NCBI GenBank assembly: GCA_030522415.1
Contig: CM060118.1
Coordinates: 16,062,651 to 16,126,650, forward strand
Origin: Channallabes apus
Lineage: Eukaryota > Chordata > Actinopteri > Siluriformes > Clariidae
Length of the DNA stretch: 64,000 nt
Direction of reading: 5' to 3'
Positions 11,705 through 24,200 of this stretch are shown piece after piece. The first letter of the stretch is position 1. Each line of letters begins with the position of its first letter. Position numbers and translations under genes: made by a program. The notes below the pieces were generated by a model. That model saw nothing but the letters and a program-made list of their open reading frames with translations. It was not told where the DNA came from and made no database searches.

Positions 11705-13910
11705 ATAAATTTATTCTGTAAAATTGAAAGTACAGTTACTGTATATAACAGGAAATGTGTTTCAGTTAACGTTAATTTCATTTTGCTGAGATTTCCACCT
11801 GTTCATTGATGCAGATTTGGGTACAAAACTGTTTGTGGTAGTTGGAGTTTGAAAAGTATTCAACCATCAACTGCAGTCACAAGCCATCACAAAAATAATG
11901 TTTGTACTAATGTAAGCTAAAGCCGTCTTCATGCATATTAAGTGAAGCCATTCTCGGTTATCGCATCTTTAAGCAGAACATACAGGGCCTGTCTGCATGT
12001 GATGAGACCTAAGTACGGGATGAATTGGCCAAAGGGGGTCAGGACGACTGGTATTTCAGTGATCTCATGTGTAGCTCAACACAGAGAGAGAGAAGGACAT
12101 TTAGTTGTGTTTGCAGTCACATAATGCATACTGCTTCAAAGAAAATTTAAGGGAAAAAACCATATACCCATGAGGGTCATTCAAGTCAAACTGCACTACC
12201 TTAAATTTTTTTGAACAGTGTATCTTTTTGTGCAGAGAGCAAATAGGAGTAGATATGACAGCATATCTAAAATGGTTTCTCAAAGGTTTTACATGGTATT
12301 TGCAACAGAAATGATGAAAGCTGCTAAAATAAATCTCCAACTGCAGTTGTAACCATTTAAAAATTTTATTTGTGAAATTGTTCAATAAAATGTGCACGAT
12401 GTATTATTAAGTGGTTCAAGTTATATTTAATTATCTTGTACCACTCCTGACCCCAAATCTTCTCAAAGGATTTTCTTCTTAGCATGAGTGATCCTGACAG
12501 TATGTTCACATGATGATTGGGGCCAAGTAAACCACGGAAAGAAACTGGATACCAAAATTGGCCAATAAAAAAAACAAGTTAAACATTTGTGTGATTTATT
12601 TTCTCCGCCAATCCTCCAAGATGTGTTTGTCAAATAATTGATTTAGCTATCCTTTAATCAACATGATACAAGTGCTCCAATACAGGAGCATCAAGCATTG
12701 CCTGCTACTCGCATCCCAAAGTGCTCTTCAAGTTTTTATGTGAAGCAACATGACTTAAAATAATAGGTTCAATTGAAAAATCGTCAATATAGTGTAAAAT
12801 CTTCATCAGTATATTGTACTATTATATAACTATATTAAAGTTGGCATCAAGTTTGCAAACATGCAAACTTTAAATTGGATTTTTATTTAAAAAAAAAAAA
12901 AAGTCTGGTGAGAGAAAACCCTTTGCATGTCACAATAGCTGAACTCTGGGAAACTACAAATAAAGTTTTTATTACTCAGCTTTTATGGCGCATTCATGTT
13001 TGCTTGGTGATTTTTGCATTCTGTAATTACATCACTTATATTCATAGCTGGCCACAATCCTTGTGTAACGAGGGAAAGAACTTGCATGCCATCTTAACAG
13101 CATGTTTTTTGTTTGCTCGGTCAAAGCACACAAAGCCTATAAAAAAGCTACTTTACCCACACTGTCTATGGATACTGTCATACTATAGCAAAAGTCAAAC
13201 AAAACAAGTCTTTAACTGAAAGAGCAGGTCAGCAACAATAGCACACAATAGAGAGTAGCATTGATGACAAGTTAGCCAGTAGTAGTCAGAGTAATGTAAG
13301 CAACAACCTACTTGTCTGAGAAGTGAAATAACTCTAATGCTGTGTAGTACTATCTCAAAAAAGCAACTACTGTAGGATGGGCTGTTATAGATTTCTTCAA
13401 GTACTGATAGCTAGGTGTGAATTTCACGCTTTAATCAAAACAGTTAAGTCTAATCAATTCAGATTTCTTATTAGATATTGCCTGTCAAAATGTCTGTGGT
13501 GCTTTCGCATTGTCATCAGAGCAGAGACGAGCATTTTACACTCTCAGATAACAGACAGTTGTATTATCTTTAAAACAATTACATAAAGATGCAAACAGGT
13601 AAATAAAATACATTTTAGCCAAAGAACTCGATCATCCTGATCATCATATCCTTGTGTACATACTGAACATCTGATTTCAGATTTCGTCTTTTGACGTTAT
13701 AATAACCTTCGCTCTTCTGGGAATGAGTTCAACTAGATGTTGAAGTCCCAGCTGTGGGGATTTGTACTCATTCAGGCACAAGAGCATTCGTGTCAGGCAT
13801 GGATTGTTGGCTGTGGAGAACTGGAGTGCAGCTAGCTAAAAGTCAGGGCTCTGTGCAGGTCACTTGAGTTACTCCACACTCACCATGACAAGTCATCTTG
13901 TGTTTCAGGA
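11705..13910. other. Intergenic, mostly unrecognised
   Basis: AT-rich sequence without a supported gene. GAGGGTCATTCAAGTCAAAC at 12172-12191 resembles a mariner terminal repeat (compare 31460-31480), so a very old mariner may begin here, but no transposase can be followed. Confidence 0.4.
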
Positions 13911-13916
13911 GCTCGA

Positions 13917-14003
13917 TTTGTGCTCAGGGTTTCAGTGAAGGGAGACTGTAATGCAACGTGCTGTTGCATTACAGTCTCCCTTCACTGAAACCCTGAGCAC
14001 AAA
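13917..14003. repeat. Perfect inverted repeat, 41-bp arms, 5-nt loop
   Basis: Arms 13917-13957 and 13963-14003 pair at every one of 41 positions around the loop GTGCT. The left arm begins TTTGTGCTCAGGGTTTCAGT and the right arm ends with its complement. No mismatch or bulge was found by base-by-base pairing. It does not belong to a transposon end that I recognise. Confidence 0.95.
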
Positions 14004-14169
14004 GATTTGCTACGTTACTTGTGCACTTTGAACTTTGTGGGAACAGTTTGGGGAAGAATCAACCTTTCAGTTCATAGTCACCTGTCTACTAGCCTTTCAG
14101 TTCACAGAACTATATGCAGTACTATTACAAAGTCTTGCAAAAGTAAAGCAAAAGTAATAAAATCAATAT

Positions 14170-14790
14170 TTCTACATAAAAATACTACAAGTGGAGTTCA
14201 AGTCAAACTGGGAACACAGTTATGAGAGTTAAAAACTACCTTTATTTCTCTATATAATCCCTTTCTACACCAATTAACTTAACCCAGGGTTTCACTAGTG
14301 CTTGGAGACCTTCAAGGTAGAACATTTCTCAGTATTCTGGAGATGCATTCCGCATGTCTGAAACGTCCGCATCCAAGCACCTCCTTAAATGGCCCAAACA
14401 AGTGGAAATGGCTTGGTATGGAGGATGTGGCAATAACACCCAGCCGAGTTCCTATAATGTGCAAGGGGTGTTTGTGAATGATTGTTTATACAGTTCCCAC
14501 AGACTGATAAATCTCTTCCGTAAGTTGGCAACACGTTTCTGTCAGTTTTCAAAGATGAGGCATTCCACTCACTGAATGTCAAGAGAATGACTACAGTGTG
14601 CTGGACCTCGGCTGGGATTCACTGGCATACAGCCATCTTTAAAACCATTGCACCATGCAAATGTTTTACTGAGGCTAAGAGGTTCAACACCATACTGTGC
14701 ATGAAGTCTTCCGTAAATGTCAATTGGTTGTAAGCTTATATTCACAGGAAATGTCATCACAAGTCCCTGTTTGACAGCTCTTGTGTAAAG
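14170..14790 (-). mobile_element. Mariner-like element remnant
   Basis: The + strand begins GAGTTCAAGTCAAACTGGGAACACAGTTATGAGAGT, the antisense mariner terminal region also seen at 31990-32057. Near the far end, CATACTGTGCATGAAGTCTTCCGTAAATGTC is the antisense of the transposase N-terminal region, whose + strand counterpart is at 31500-31535. Frame breaks throughout mean it cannot code for a transposase. Confidence 0.7.
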
Positions 14791-14917
14791 AGTTTATAAA
14801 GTAATAAATAAAAGAAAAATCTAGCGATATTTGGTGATACCACTTGTCTTTTTAAAAATCCACCACTGTTCTCAGGTATGCTTTGTGAAGCATTATGAGT
14901 TACATGTTTTTGTATTG

Positions 14918-15092
14918 GAGGCATGGTGGCATGCACCTCCAGGGCTCCCCAGTCTCCGAGTCTGCATGGAGTCTGCATGGTTCCCCATGGTTGGTGGGTT
15001 TCCTCTGGGTGCTCCAGTTTCCTCCCACAGTCCAAAGACATGAAGGTTAGTGTGATTTGGATTCTCACCGTGTCCAAGGTGTACCTCTTCTC
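14918..15092 (+). mobile_element. tRNA-derived SINE, first part (split by a Harbinger-like MITE)
   Basis: GGAGGCATGGTGGCATGCACC, TGCATGGTTCCCCATGG and TGGGTTTCCTCTGGGTGCTCC follow the SINE order. About 20 bp around the A box are missing compared with 60930-60975. The 3' part resumes at 15703. Confidence 0.75.
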
Positions 15093-15095
15093 TAA

Positions 15096-15699
15096 TGGCG
15101 CTTTTCCACTGCATAGTACGGCACGACACGGTTCAGTTCAACTCACTTTTGGGGGGTTTTCCACTGGGAACAGTACCTGGTACCTGGTCCTTTTTTTAGT
15201 ACCACCTCAGCCGAGGTTCCAAGCGCGCCGAACCGTTACCTAAACGTGACGTGTAAACTCCGCTGGTCACTGATTGGCCGGAGAAAATCGTCATCACTGT
15301 GTCACCGAACTTGCGACATGAGACACAACAGAACCGCTATATTTAGAACAGCCAGCGAAGGATCGGACGCACCTTTTTGTATTAACCAAAATTTTTCTTT
15401 GGCTGCCATCAGTCTCTTTTGAAACAAACTCCTTCGTCTCGCTGTTAAAAACATCCACATGCCGAGAATGAAGAACACCATGCCGTCGATATGCTCCATT
15501 GTTATGTGTTTGTTTGTGGCGCGTTTACGATGATGTCACGGCAGTAGAGGCGCCGCAACTATAACGACACGTGAATAATCCCGCCCACTCTAAAGCGTTA
15601 CTAAACTGCAGTGGAAGAGCAAACCGAGCCGAACTGAGCCGAACCGAAGTGAGCTGTACTGAACCGTGCTGTGCCGTACTATGCAGTGGAAAAGAGGCA
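15096..15699. mobile_element. PIF/Harbinger-like MITE, about 600 bp
   Basis: The left end GGCGCTTTTCCACTGCATAG continues with TACGGCAC and CACGGTTCAG, and it is inverted at the right end (CTGAACCGTGCTGTGCCGTA... to AGTGGAAAAGAGGCA). That gives terminal repeats of about 40 bp. TAA trinucleotides flank both ends (15093-15095 and 15700-15702), matching the 3-bp TWA duplication of PIF/Harbinger elements. No complete transposase is inside. Confidence 0.8.
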
Positions 15700-15702
15700 T
15701 AA

Positions 15703-15778
15703 GACTCCTGGGATACGCTCCAGTGCCCCCTGCTACTCTGTACACAGGATACAGCGGTATAGACGATGAGTGAGAGAG
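15703..15778 (+). mobile_element. tRNA-derived SINE, 3' part after the MITE
   Basis: GACTCCTGGGATACGCTCC through GGATACAGCGGTATAGACGA is the SINE 3' body, also seen at 49320-49370, and completes the copy begun at 14918. Confidence 0.75.
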
Positions 15779-16592
15779 GGAGTGCTTTTGTACTGATTTA
15801 TGTCATGAAATAACATCTTTAAGAAATTTTGTATATTTAAAAAAAAATTTATTGTTTTTTCCAGTGTTGTACAAAGTAGTAAAAGTTTAAATTCGACCGT
15901 GTGAATTGTTTTCCCCACACAGTCGCACTAAACGCTCCAGTGAATGAGTGATAATATATACAGTATAAGTACAGCCTCATCCGGGGATTTCCAATAAATT
16001 AGTGTACTGTACCTTTAAGAGTGCGTAAGCAAGAAAGGGAAGTGAGAGCGAGCAACTTTTTCGTTTCTCCTTCCATGATTTAATTCGGGTGTTGCAGATT
16101 TTAAAAAAGGGATGTAGTCTGTCACCACCACGATAGGTTTACATTTGAGAACAGGTCAAGTTAATGCATGATCTCGTCTTTTGTCGCTGTTTGTTTGAAC
16201 TCTTACAGGTCTGAAGGCTAGGTGAGTGTTTGCGCAATAATTACTGAATATTACAGCAGGTGTAAATCCCCTTACCTGTAAATACTCATAAAGTTCTTAA
16301 TTTTCCAAGTGAAACCTTTGGCAAAGTACTTTTAATGTTTATATTATTATTATTATTATTATTATTGGCAGATTATTAGTGTCATTCTACAGAATGTAAT
16401 TAATTCTTTAGCACTTTGAGATTTGTTTGAAATATAAAGTGCATTATAAATTAAATGTATTAATTAATTACAGAAAAGGTAGAATTTGAGTCATAAAAAT
16501 GTCGTGAAATGTATTCCTCCTTTCACTCCTTTTCAAGAAGAACTAGAACTTCTTTAATAGCAATAACTGCATTTTAAAAAGCAGTTATGCAT

Positions 16593-16596
<4 letters not shown>
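15779..16596. other. Intergenic, nothing recognised
   Basis: AT-rich sequence with a short ATT microsatellite (16341-16366). No gene is supported. Confidence 0.5.
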
Positions 16597-16660
<64 letters not shown>

Positions 16661-16712
16661 TAAAAAAAATATATAAAAAAAAAATATATACACACACACA
16701 CACACACACACA
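16597..16712. repeat. Compound (TA)n / (CA)n microsatellite
   Basis: About 27 TA units (16597-16650), then an AAAT-rich bridge, then about 12 CA units (16689-16712). Confidence 0.95.
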
Positions 16713-16827
16713 TTTAATAACTTTTTTCTTCCTGGTAGACCAAATGACGATAACATCAATGACAATTATTTAAAAAAGAGCTTCCATGTGTAAGTCCATA
16801 TGGTTTTCAATTACACTGTATGTCAGA

Positions 16828-17140
16828 ATCATTCATTCATCTTCTATACCGCTTTATACTGTATTTAGGGTCGCGGGGACCTGGAGCCTATCCCAGGAGA
16901 CTCTGGGCACGAGGCAGGGTACACCCTGGACAGCGTGCCAATCCATCGCAGAGCACACACACACACTCATTCACACACTATGGTCAATTTGGGAACGCCA
17001 ATTAGCCTAATCTGCATGTCTTTGAACTGTGGGAGGAAACCGGAGTACCCGGAGGAAACACACTAAGCACGGGGAGAACATGCAAACTCCATGCACACAG
17101 ACAGGGAATCGAGCCTGGCCGGGAATCAAACCCGGATGTC
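16828..17140 (-). mobile_element. tRNA-derived SINE, nearly full length
   Basis: Read on the - strand it starts with the tRNA-like head (GGTTTGATTCCCGGCC near 17118-17133, a good B box). It continues through CATGGAGTTTGCATG, the TTTCCTCC-GGGTACTCCGG region and the GGCACGCTGTCCAGGGTGTA segment, and ends at GGTATAGAAGATGAATGAATG. This is the most complete copy in the window outside 60930-61130. Confidence 0.85.
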
Positions 17141-18269
17141 AGAATCAATTAATTATAAGATGTAATCAGTTTTTATATCCAACTTTTGACAGTTATAATT
17201 CTGAACTCAGCAAACCCCTGTGACCGACTGAAAACCTTCACATAAATCTGCAAAATAAATTATGATATTTCTAAATGGATGAAAAAAACAGTATGCGACA
17301 TCTGACCTTCCTTTTGTATTTGTCTAGTGCTTGTCATCTAATGACCTCTGACACAGGAACAATTTCAAATTAACGTATTTCCCTGCACTTTGACCCCAGT
17401 TATGCTGGGATATGCGAAGATGGAATTTCACTGTGCTGTAATGTATATGTGACAAATAAAGGCTTAACTTAACCTTTTGTGTAAGAACAACACCAATTAC
17501 ATAGTTTGGGATGACGTGTATGATCAAGGTGACAAAACATTTCTTTGAACTTGGCCTACAATAAATGCTACAATTAAATATTGAACATTAAAGTAAGAAA
17601 ATGTATTCAATTATAAAAAATACAAGTAATGTGTCTGTTATGTTAATTTAAATTATTTTGGCATCAGCAAAAGTACAAGTGACACCACTTTGTATCAGCA
17701 GCAGCAGCAGTAATATTAACACAATCCCAGGTCTCCAAAACTGAGTTTAATCCTTAAATCGTCTTTGATCCAGCTGAAGTTTTAATAAAATATTTTTAGG
17801 TTGGCTAAACTTTAACATGGGTCTAAAGCAAAGCAATAAAAGATCTTAATGGCTTCAATAAATATTGTAGTACATATTTACCTAATCATAGACCTGTCTA
17901 ACGTATTTGTAGACCTGGGTTGTAGTTATACTTGATTTGGTAATGTTTAGTAAGACCTAATAAATTGTTAAGACCTATTTATAAACAAACTAAATTTGTG
18001 TTTTTGTGGCCTGTATCAGGAATGTATACATAAATACTCTTAAAGTAAAATATTTTTTTGTCATTTTTTCTGTTTGCACATGCTGTAACTTATATTTACA
18101 GACTAATGTTCATACGATTTGGGGAAAACTCATCATGATCCTAATTCAGTTATTGTTATTATCTGCTTAATATATCACATGTAACCGTGATGTTGCTAGT
18201 TTTGCCTACAAAAAAAAAAAAGGAACTGAGAACCCCCCTACCACCCTCCCCTTGTGTTTTGGCCGCCAG
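17141..18269. other. Intergenic DNA and presumed unc93b1 promoter
   Basis: AT-rich, without coding support. The last 60 bp before the unc93b1 start codon are C-rich (AACCCCCCTACCACCCTCCCC). No clear TATA box or interferon-response element could be recognised. Confidence 0.4.
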
Positions 18270-21200
18270 ATGGCAGCAGTGATCGCAGAAGATAACATCT
18301 ACAGAGAGGCGCAGTTGCAGGAGGTGCCCCCTGCTGACCATGAGGATATAGCACAGCTTCCAGGACCAGAGGGCAACATTCAGGGCCAGGTAGATTCAAG
18401 ATGTCATTCATTTTTCTGAAACTGTTTATTCTGCTCAGAAATCTGGAGACATTCCTGGAAACACTGGGAATTACACCAGGCCCATCATGCACACTTACAC
18501 ATGCCCACCAGTTCTTTTGGCAATGACTGATGATAACCTGGAAACCCAGACAGAAATGAGAAGCACACTCATTTCTTGCACACTTGCTGTGTGATGATTA
18601 AGTCTGTATGGTGGTGAATTAGGTTATGGGGGGGGGGGGGGGGGCAGTATACTGTTTGCAAACCTGACTACACAGACAAATCCTGACCAATAACTAATCA
18701 CTTCTGCCACATGACAAAATAAAATATAAAAATAGTCATTTGTATTCTCTGTCACGGTCACCCTGACTAATTTCATTCACTCCAGATGAGACTCGGTGGG
18801 TGTTCTGATGAACAAATGTTAATTATTTTGGTTGAAAGAATGTAGGCCTGGCATGATGTCATTTTACATTCAACAGTTCATCTGTGTGTCTGTAATATGT
18901 ATTTATTCAGTATTTATTAAAGCTGTATGGTATTTTGTCCTCTCTAGTACAGTACTGTGTAATTGACTGTATTAATGTAGTGGTATTAATGCTTTAGCCC
19001 AAGCTTTTCATTTATTTTGATCTTTAGATTGTCTTTATTGCTACACTAAAATTAAAGCAAAATGCCATTTTTAATGCTAGAATCCTTATGAGCACGATAA
19101 ATTAACTGCACTCTCGTTTTTTCCGTGTGTGAAAAGTGGCACTGCAGATGTGTTGTCACGACGTCTTTTTTACGTAACACTCAGCGATAGTTTAAATTAA
19201 CACTGAACGTGCAAGTGGCAAATGTCACATCGAGGTGAGATCATTGAAACTGTTCAGCTAAATTCGTCTTCTCATCACTGACTTGCGAACCCTTACCCAC
19301 ATAGCTTTCCCTCTTTGTCTGTCAGGTAGAGGAGTTTCTGGGACCTCATCCAGATTATGATGAGGAAGAGGAAGAACGAAAGTATTACAGAAGGAAGAGG
19401 CTGGCTGTGGTGAAGAATGTGTTGGGGGCCAGCTTGGGAGGCATGATTGTCTACAGTGTTTACTTGGGTTGGTTTCTCCTTCCTGCTGTAGATCACGCTG
19501 ACGTTGAAGTCTCAATTCTGAGTAGATGATGTTGATTATTTTTTTGTAAAAGCACCTGTATCGTTCATGTATCTATTAATTCATAATACAGGTTTTCATT
19601 AATGTGCCTCTTTTAATATTTTAATTCTATAATAACTCCTGTGCAAGACTTCAAACCACAGATGATCTTTAATCTACGGCTAATAATAAACAGACTATTT
19701 TATTTTACCGACAGTTTTATTTTTTTGGCATTTACTTTAGCATACACTTTATTTCTCATAGTATGCTACAAATCAAATTAAAAGGCATTCTATTTAAAGA
19801 CAGTGACATCTAGTGGATTTTTTTGCATAGTATACCTCAACCAAATGGTAGAGATAGCTCAATGAGGTTACCTTGAACACATTAAGTAAAATGTAGTACC
19901 TGTAAATTTATTCTACCAAAAAAAGAACGTAAAAGAGTTGAGTGGCTGTTGAGGGAAAGTTTGTTGTTTCTAGCTTTCAGAATACAAGTGGTAACAGGAA
20001 CTTGTCTAAGAGATATGTCATAACATTAAAAGTGTCTATTATTTTATGCAAACTATTAATTAATAAGCCTCAGGGTGGTATCATTAATTCTGCTTTGGCT
20101 CCGGCTATGTTACACCATCATTATCTTTTAAATTTTACTCCTTAACTGAATACTTCAATTTTGCTCTGGGGTAAAAATGTACTGCTTTATATGAGGAAAT
20201 ATTAAAAGCTAATAATGATGATTGATGAAAAAAACAACAACATTGTGACAAAGAGATAATAGCACATTTATGCACATCACATACCATACAGTTTGTTTCA
20301 ATATCCAGGTCTTGTATGAATCTCATGCATGAATATTGCTTTTAAAGGTGGGATTAGTGATTTTTAAGTCATAACATCTTTTGTAATATCTGATGAAAGT
20401 TGTTCTCAGACTATAGCGATATAATGTGATATGATTTGATGTGCATGGTGATTCACAGGTTTGCTCCAGATGCAGTTGATTCTGCACTATGATGAAACCT
20501 ACAGAGAGGTGAAATATGGTATTCTGAACCTGCAGGATATAGACAGCAGGGTGCTGATGGGCATCAACGTCACTCCGGTCGTAGGCCTGCTCTACACACC
20601 TGTCCTCATCCGGTGAGCTAAACTGTCTTTTCCTGCCACTTGGTCAGGCATTCCGGCTGTCTCTCCTTCTGGTGTCCTCTCTCCGAACATGCTCTACATG
20701 TCTCGCCTTCCTGCTGCTGCTGAAACTGTGATAAATGGATTATCACCTTTGACTTACTGAATATGCATTGCGTGAATATTTAGATTACGACTCGTATGAA
20801 ACGTTTCACTTGCGTTTCTGCTTATAACACCTCGCCTAATTAGCAACTCTGAAAATCTAGGAGTTTTGCGTACTGGTTTAGCCCATTTACAAGTACAGGA
20901 AGTGATTTCAGTTCAGTATATATATGATAAAATGATTTACTGCATATCACACCTTATGCAATAAGAAGAATCCTTCACTCTCACACTTTCTCAGGTTTCT
21001 CGGCACCAAATGGATGATGTTTCTTGCCTCAGGAATCTATGCACTCTTCGTCTCAACCAATTACTGGGAGCGATACTACACCCTGGTACCATCAGCCGTC
21101 GCTATCGGTGTTGCTATAGTTCCACTCTGGGCCTCTTTGGGAAACTACATCACAAGGTTGAGTAGCCAGAGGTTTATTAATGATGGAATAGTATTGCTGG

Positions 21201-24200
21201 GTCAAAAAAAAACTATTGGCATAAATGCTGGGTACAACAAAAAATGAACAAAAAACTATGGATGAACATTTATTGATTTTTATATTAAGGCGCTTCTACT
21301 TCTATTCACTGCATCTGTGGCAGCCAGCATATTGGGATGGGCATGATTTGATGATTATTGAAGAATGTTTGTTATGAGACTGATGTTGAATTACTTCCGA
21401 TATTAATGGAATACATGGAAGATGAGATGAAGTAGATGTAGAATATGATCCTTTAAAGTGAATCGATAAATCCTGATCTACTGTAGATTTTGTAGACATC
21501 TTGCAGCATTACATAGAAATATTAACGCATTGCGCAACACTGATTCAACTCGAAAAACATGTTCAGCAGTTTCAGAGCACATTTATTATTTGTGTGTGTT
21601 TGTGTGATGTGCTGTAGGATGGCCCAGCAGTATTATGAGTACGTGAACTATAAAGAGGAGCATGTGCAGGAGCAGAAGCGAGTGCCAAAGGGAGCTTTTC
21701 ATCGCTATATAATAATCTTCCAGTCAATCTTTTACATCTTCTTTCATGTAAGTGTAGGATTTGTGCCTGTATGAATGAATCATAATGTGCTCACAAGCAT
21801 GCAGGTGCATTTAACATGTATAATTTTGTGTGTGTGTGTGTCTGCAGCTGAGTTTCGTGTTTGCAGAGTTCCCCATGATCTTCTTCCTCCAAAATTTTCT
21901 TAATGACTACAATCACACTCTCCACAGTGTCCAGCACTGCGGTAAATTCAACTACTCACCAGTTACAGTATATACTTTAATATACAGTATACTCTCATAG
22001 ATAACTCTGCCAATAACTCTGCCATACAGGCAGCTTTGGAATGGCTGTAGTCCATCTGTCTCTATACACAGTGTATCAGCCCACTTTACATAGAATTATA
22101 ATGGCGCAGTGTAACATTCTCAGGACAGCAATGCCGCTCGTAGTGTGTGTCCTCCGTATCCCTCTTTTCCCAGTGCAAGCATCACTTTTTATGGGACGTA
22201 TAAACATAGCAGCCTCACTGGGAAACGGTCCAACATGCACATACAGTATTCCCTGCTATAGTCATAAAGTGACACTGATAAAGAGCTAGGGCAGTCGACA
22301 TAAATTAATAAATTATGCATGGAATACTCCACACCTACATGGTAAACTACTATGTACTGTATTTGTGAGTGATATTGTGATCAGTAGAATACAATCATTA
22401 CTCAGTTTCTTTGTTTCTCTCTTTCTTGTTTGTTCAGGAGCTGAGAGCAGCGGTGTGATCGATGGTTTTAATAAGACCGTGCTGAAAACTTTGCCTCGGT
22501 CCACCGTGCTCATTATGGTCGAAAGTGTTCTAATGGGAGCTGCCTTCATTGCTATGATCATAGTAAGACTCTCAGACTCTCACATGTACATCCTGAGTTA
22601 ACTTCTACAGCACTACCATGGGAATGTGGCAAAAATTGTTAAAAATTTAATTTGTTTAAAAAAGACCCTTGAGGCTACTCAACTGCCTCTTTTCTGTGTG
22701 TCTGGTCCAATAAGCATGATTAGTTTTCTCTTTAGCAACTTGTTTTAAATGAAAACATTGTACTTACAATTTAGGTGAAGCATCAAGGGCCTGTTTGGAA
22801 AGTTTAACAAAAGCCTCCTGAGTGACACTCCTTGTATAAACCGTGGTTAAGAAGATGCCCAGAGTGTGCACATGTCTCAGGGAATACTTCCTAACATGTC
22901 AAATATAAGTAGTTTTAGCTTAGTCAGTGCAATTCAGTCTTCTACTTCATAAGTTCTCCAAGTTTAAAAAGTAATGTATGTTTTTAACCAGCCACTATTG
23001 GATATATAATATTAGTTCATTCTGTTAAGTCATGTATTTATAATAAAAGCAATATAAGAAAGGAATGCTTGAAAAATGGATTATGTAAAAACAAGTTATT
23101 GACATCTAGAAGTTGATCATTTCATAAACCTGGTTGCCATGGAAATCTCTGGTCCACAACTCTGGTTATCTGCACACATTGTGAACAACCAGTGCTTGTA
23201 ACACTATGAACTTTAGTGAAAGGTGTATTTATGCAGCCCCCTCCTGTCCACCAAGCTGCATCTTCACTGTGGCCAGGGTCACATATGTGGCCAAATATAT
23301 CTTTCTCTAACAGATCTATGTTTTGGAACCTAATTTCTACTTTAACTACTTGAACATCCAGTTTATTAATCCATTATTCATCACAAACCATAAGTATATT
23401 ATAGGTACATTACAGTAATTATAAGTACATTACATTGATTGAATTGTGTTATTTAGAAGGTATGTAAGTGAACAGATCCTTGGAGGTAGTGATGTGTAGA
23501 CAACAAAGTGGAATGATATGGTCGGAGAATCAACAACAAAAAGTGTTCGCAATATCATTAAGACGTTGCGGGAATACTGCTGCTGATTGGCAAGAGAACA
23601 AAATAGGTTGAACTTCCTGGATGGGAGTGATGTTATACCCTACATATCACATACATTTATCTGTATGACGGCGAGTCCCTTTAAATTGACACTAGCCTCC
23701 AGGTTCATGTATGTGGAAGAGGACAGATAGCTCTTTCCTCTGAGTGTGTTACATTAACTACAGTTATTCAGCCTGAGCAGAAGCATGGAAAGATTTTGTA
23801 GTTGGCTTCACGTGTCTTCATGTGAAGAAAGCATGTGTTTATTTTCACCCTCACATGTAGGGAGTATAATAGAAGAGAGCTGGCTGGTGGGTGAGAACTG
23901 GCAGGTGACCAGATTGGAGAGAAAATAAGAAAAAGAAGTGAAATTGTTTAATGCCGTGAATATAAACAAAACACATTCCATCTTTAATAATGGAACTAAA
24001 TCATGGAAAGGCGCAGATGGATTTCTCATCACAATATTTCTGTCCTCTAGTTCCTGGCCGTGTGTGGCGCTGCATACCGGCCCACAGAGGAGATCGACCT
24101 GCGGAGCATTGGCTGGGGCAACATCTTCCAGCTGCCCTTCAAACATCTGCGTGACTACCGCCTGCGCCTGCTCTGCCCTTTCTTTGTCTACTCTGGCTTT

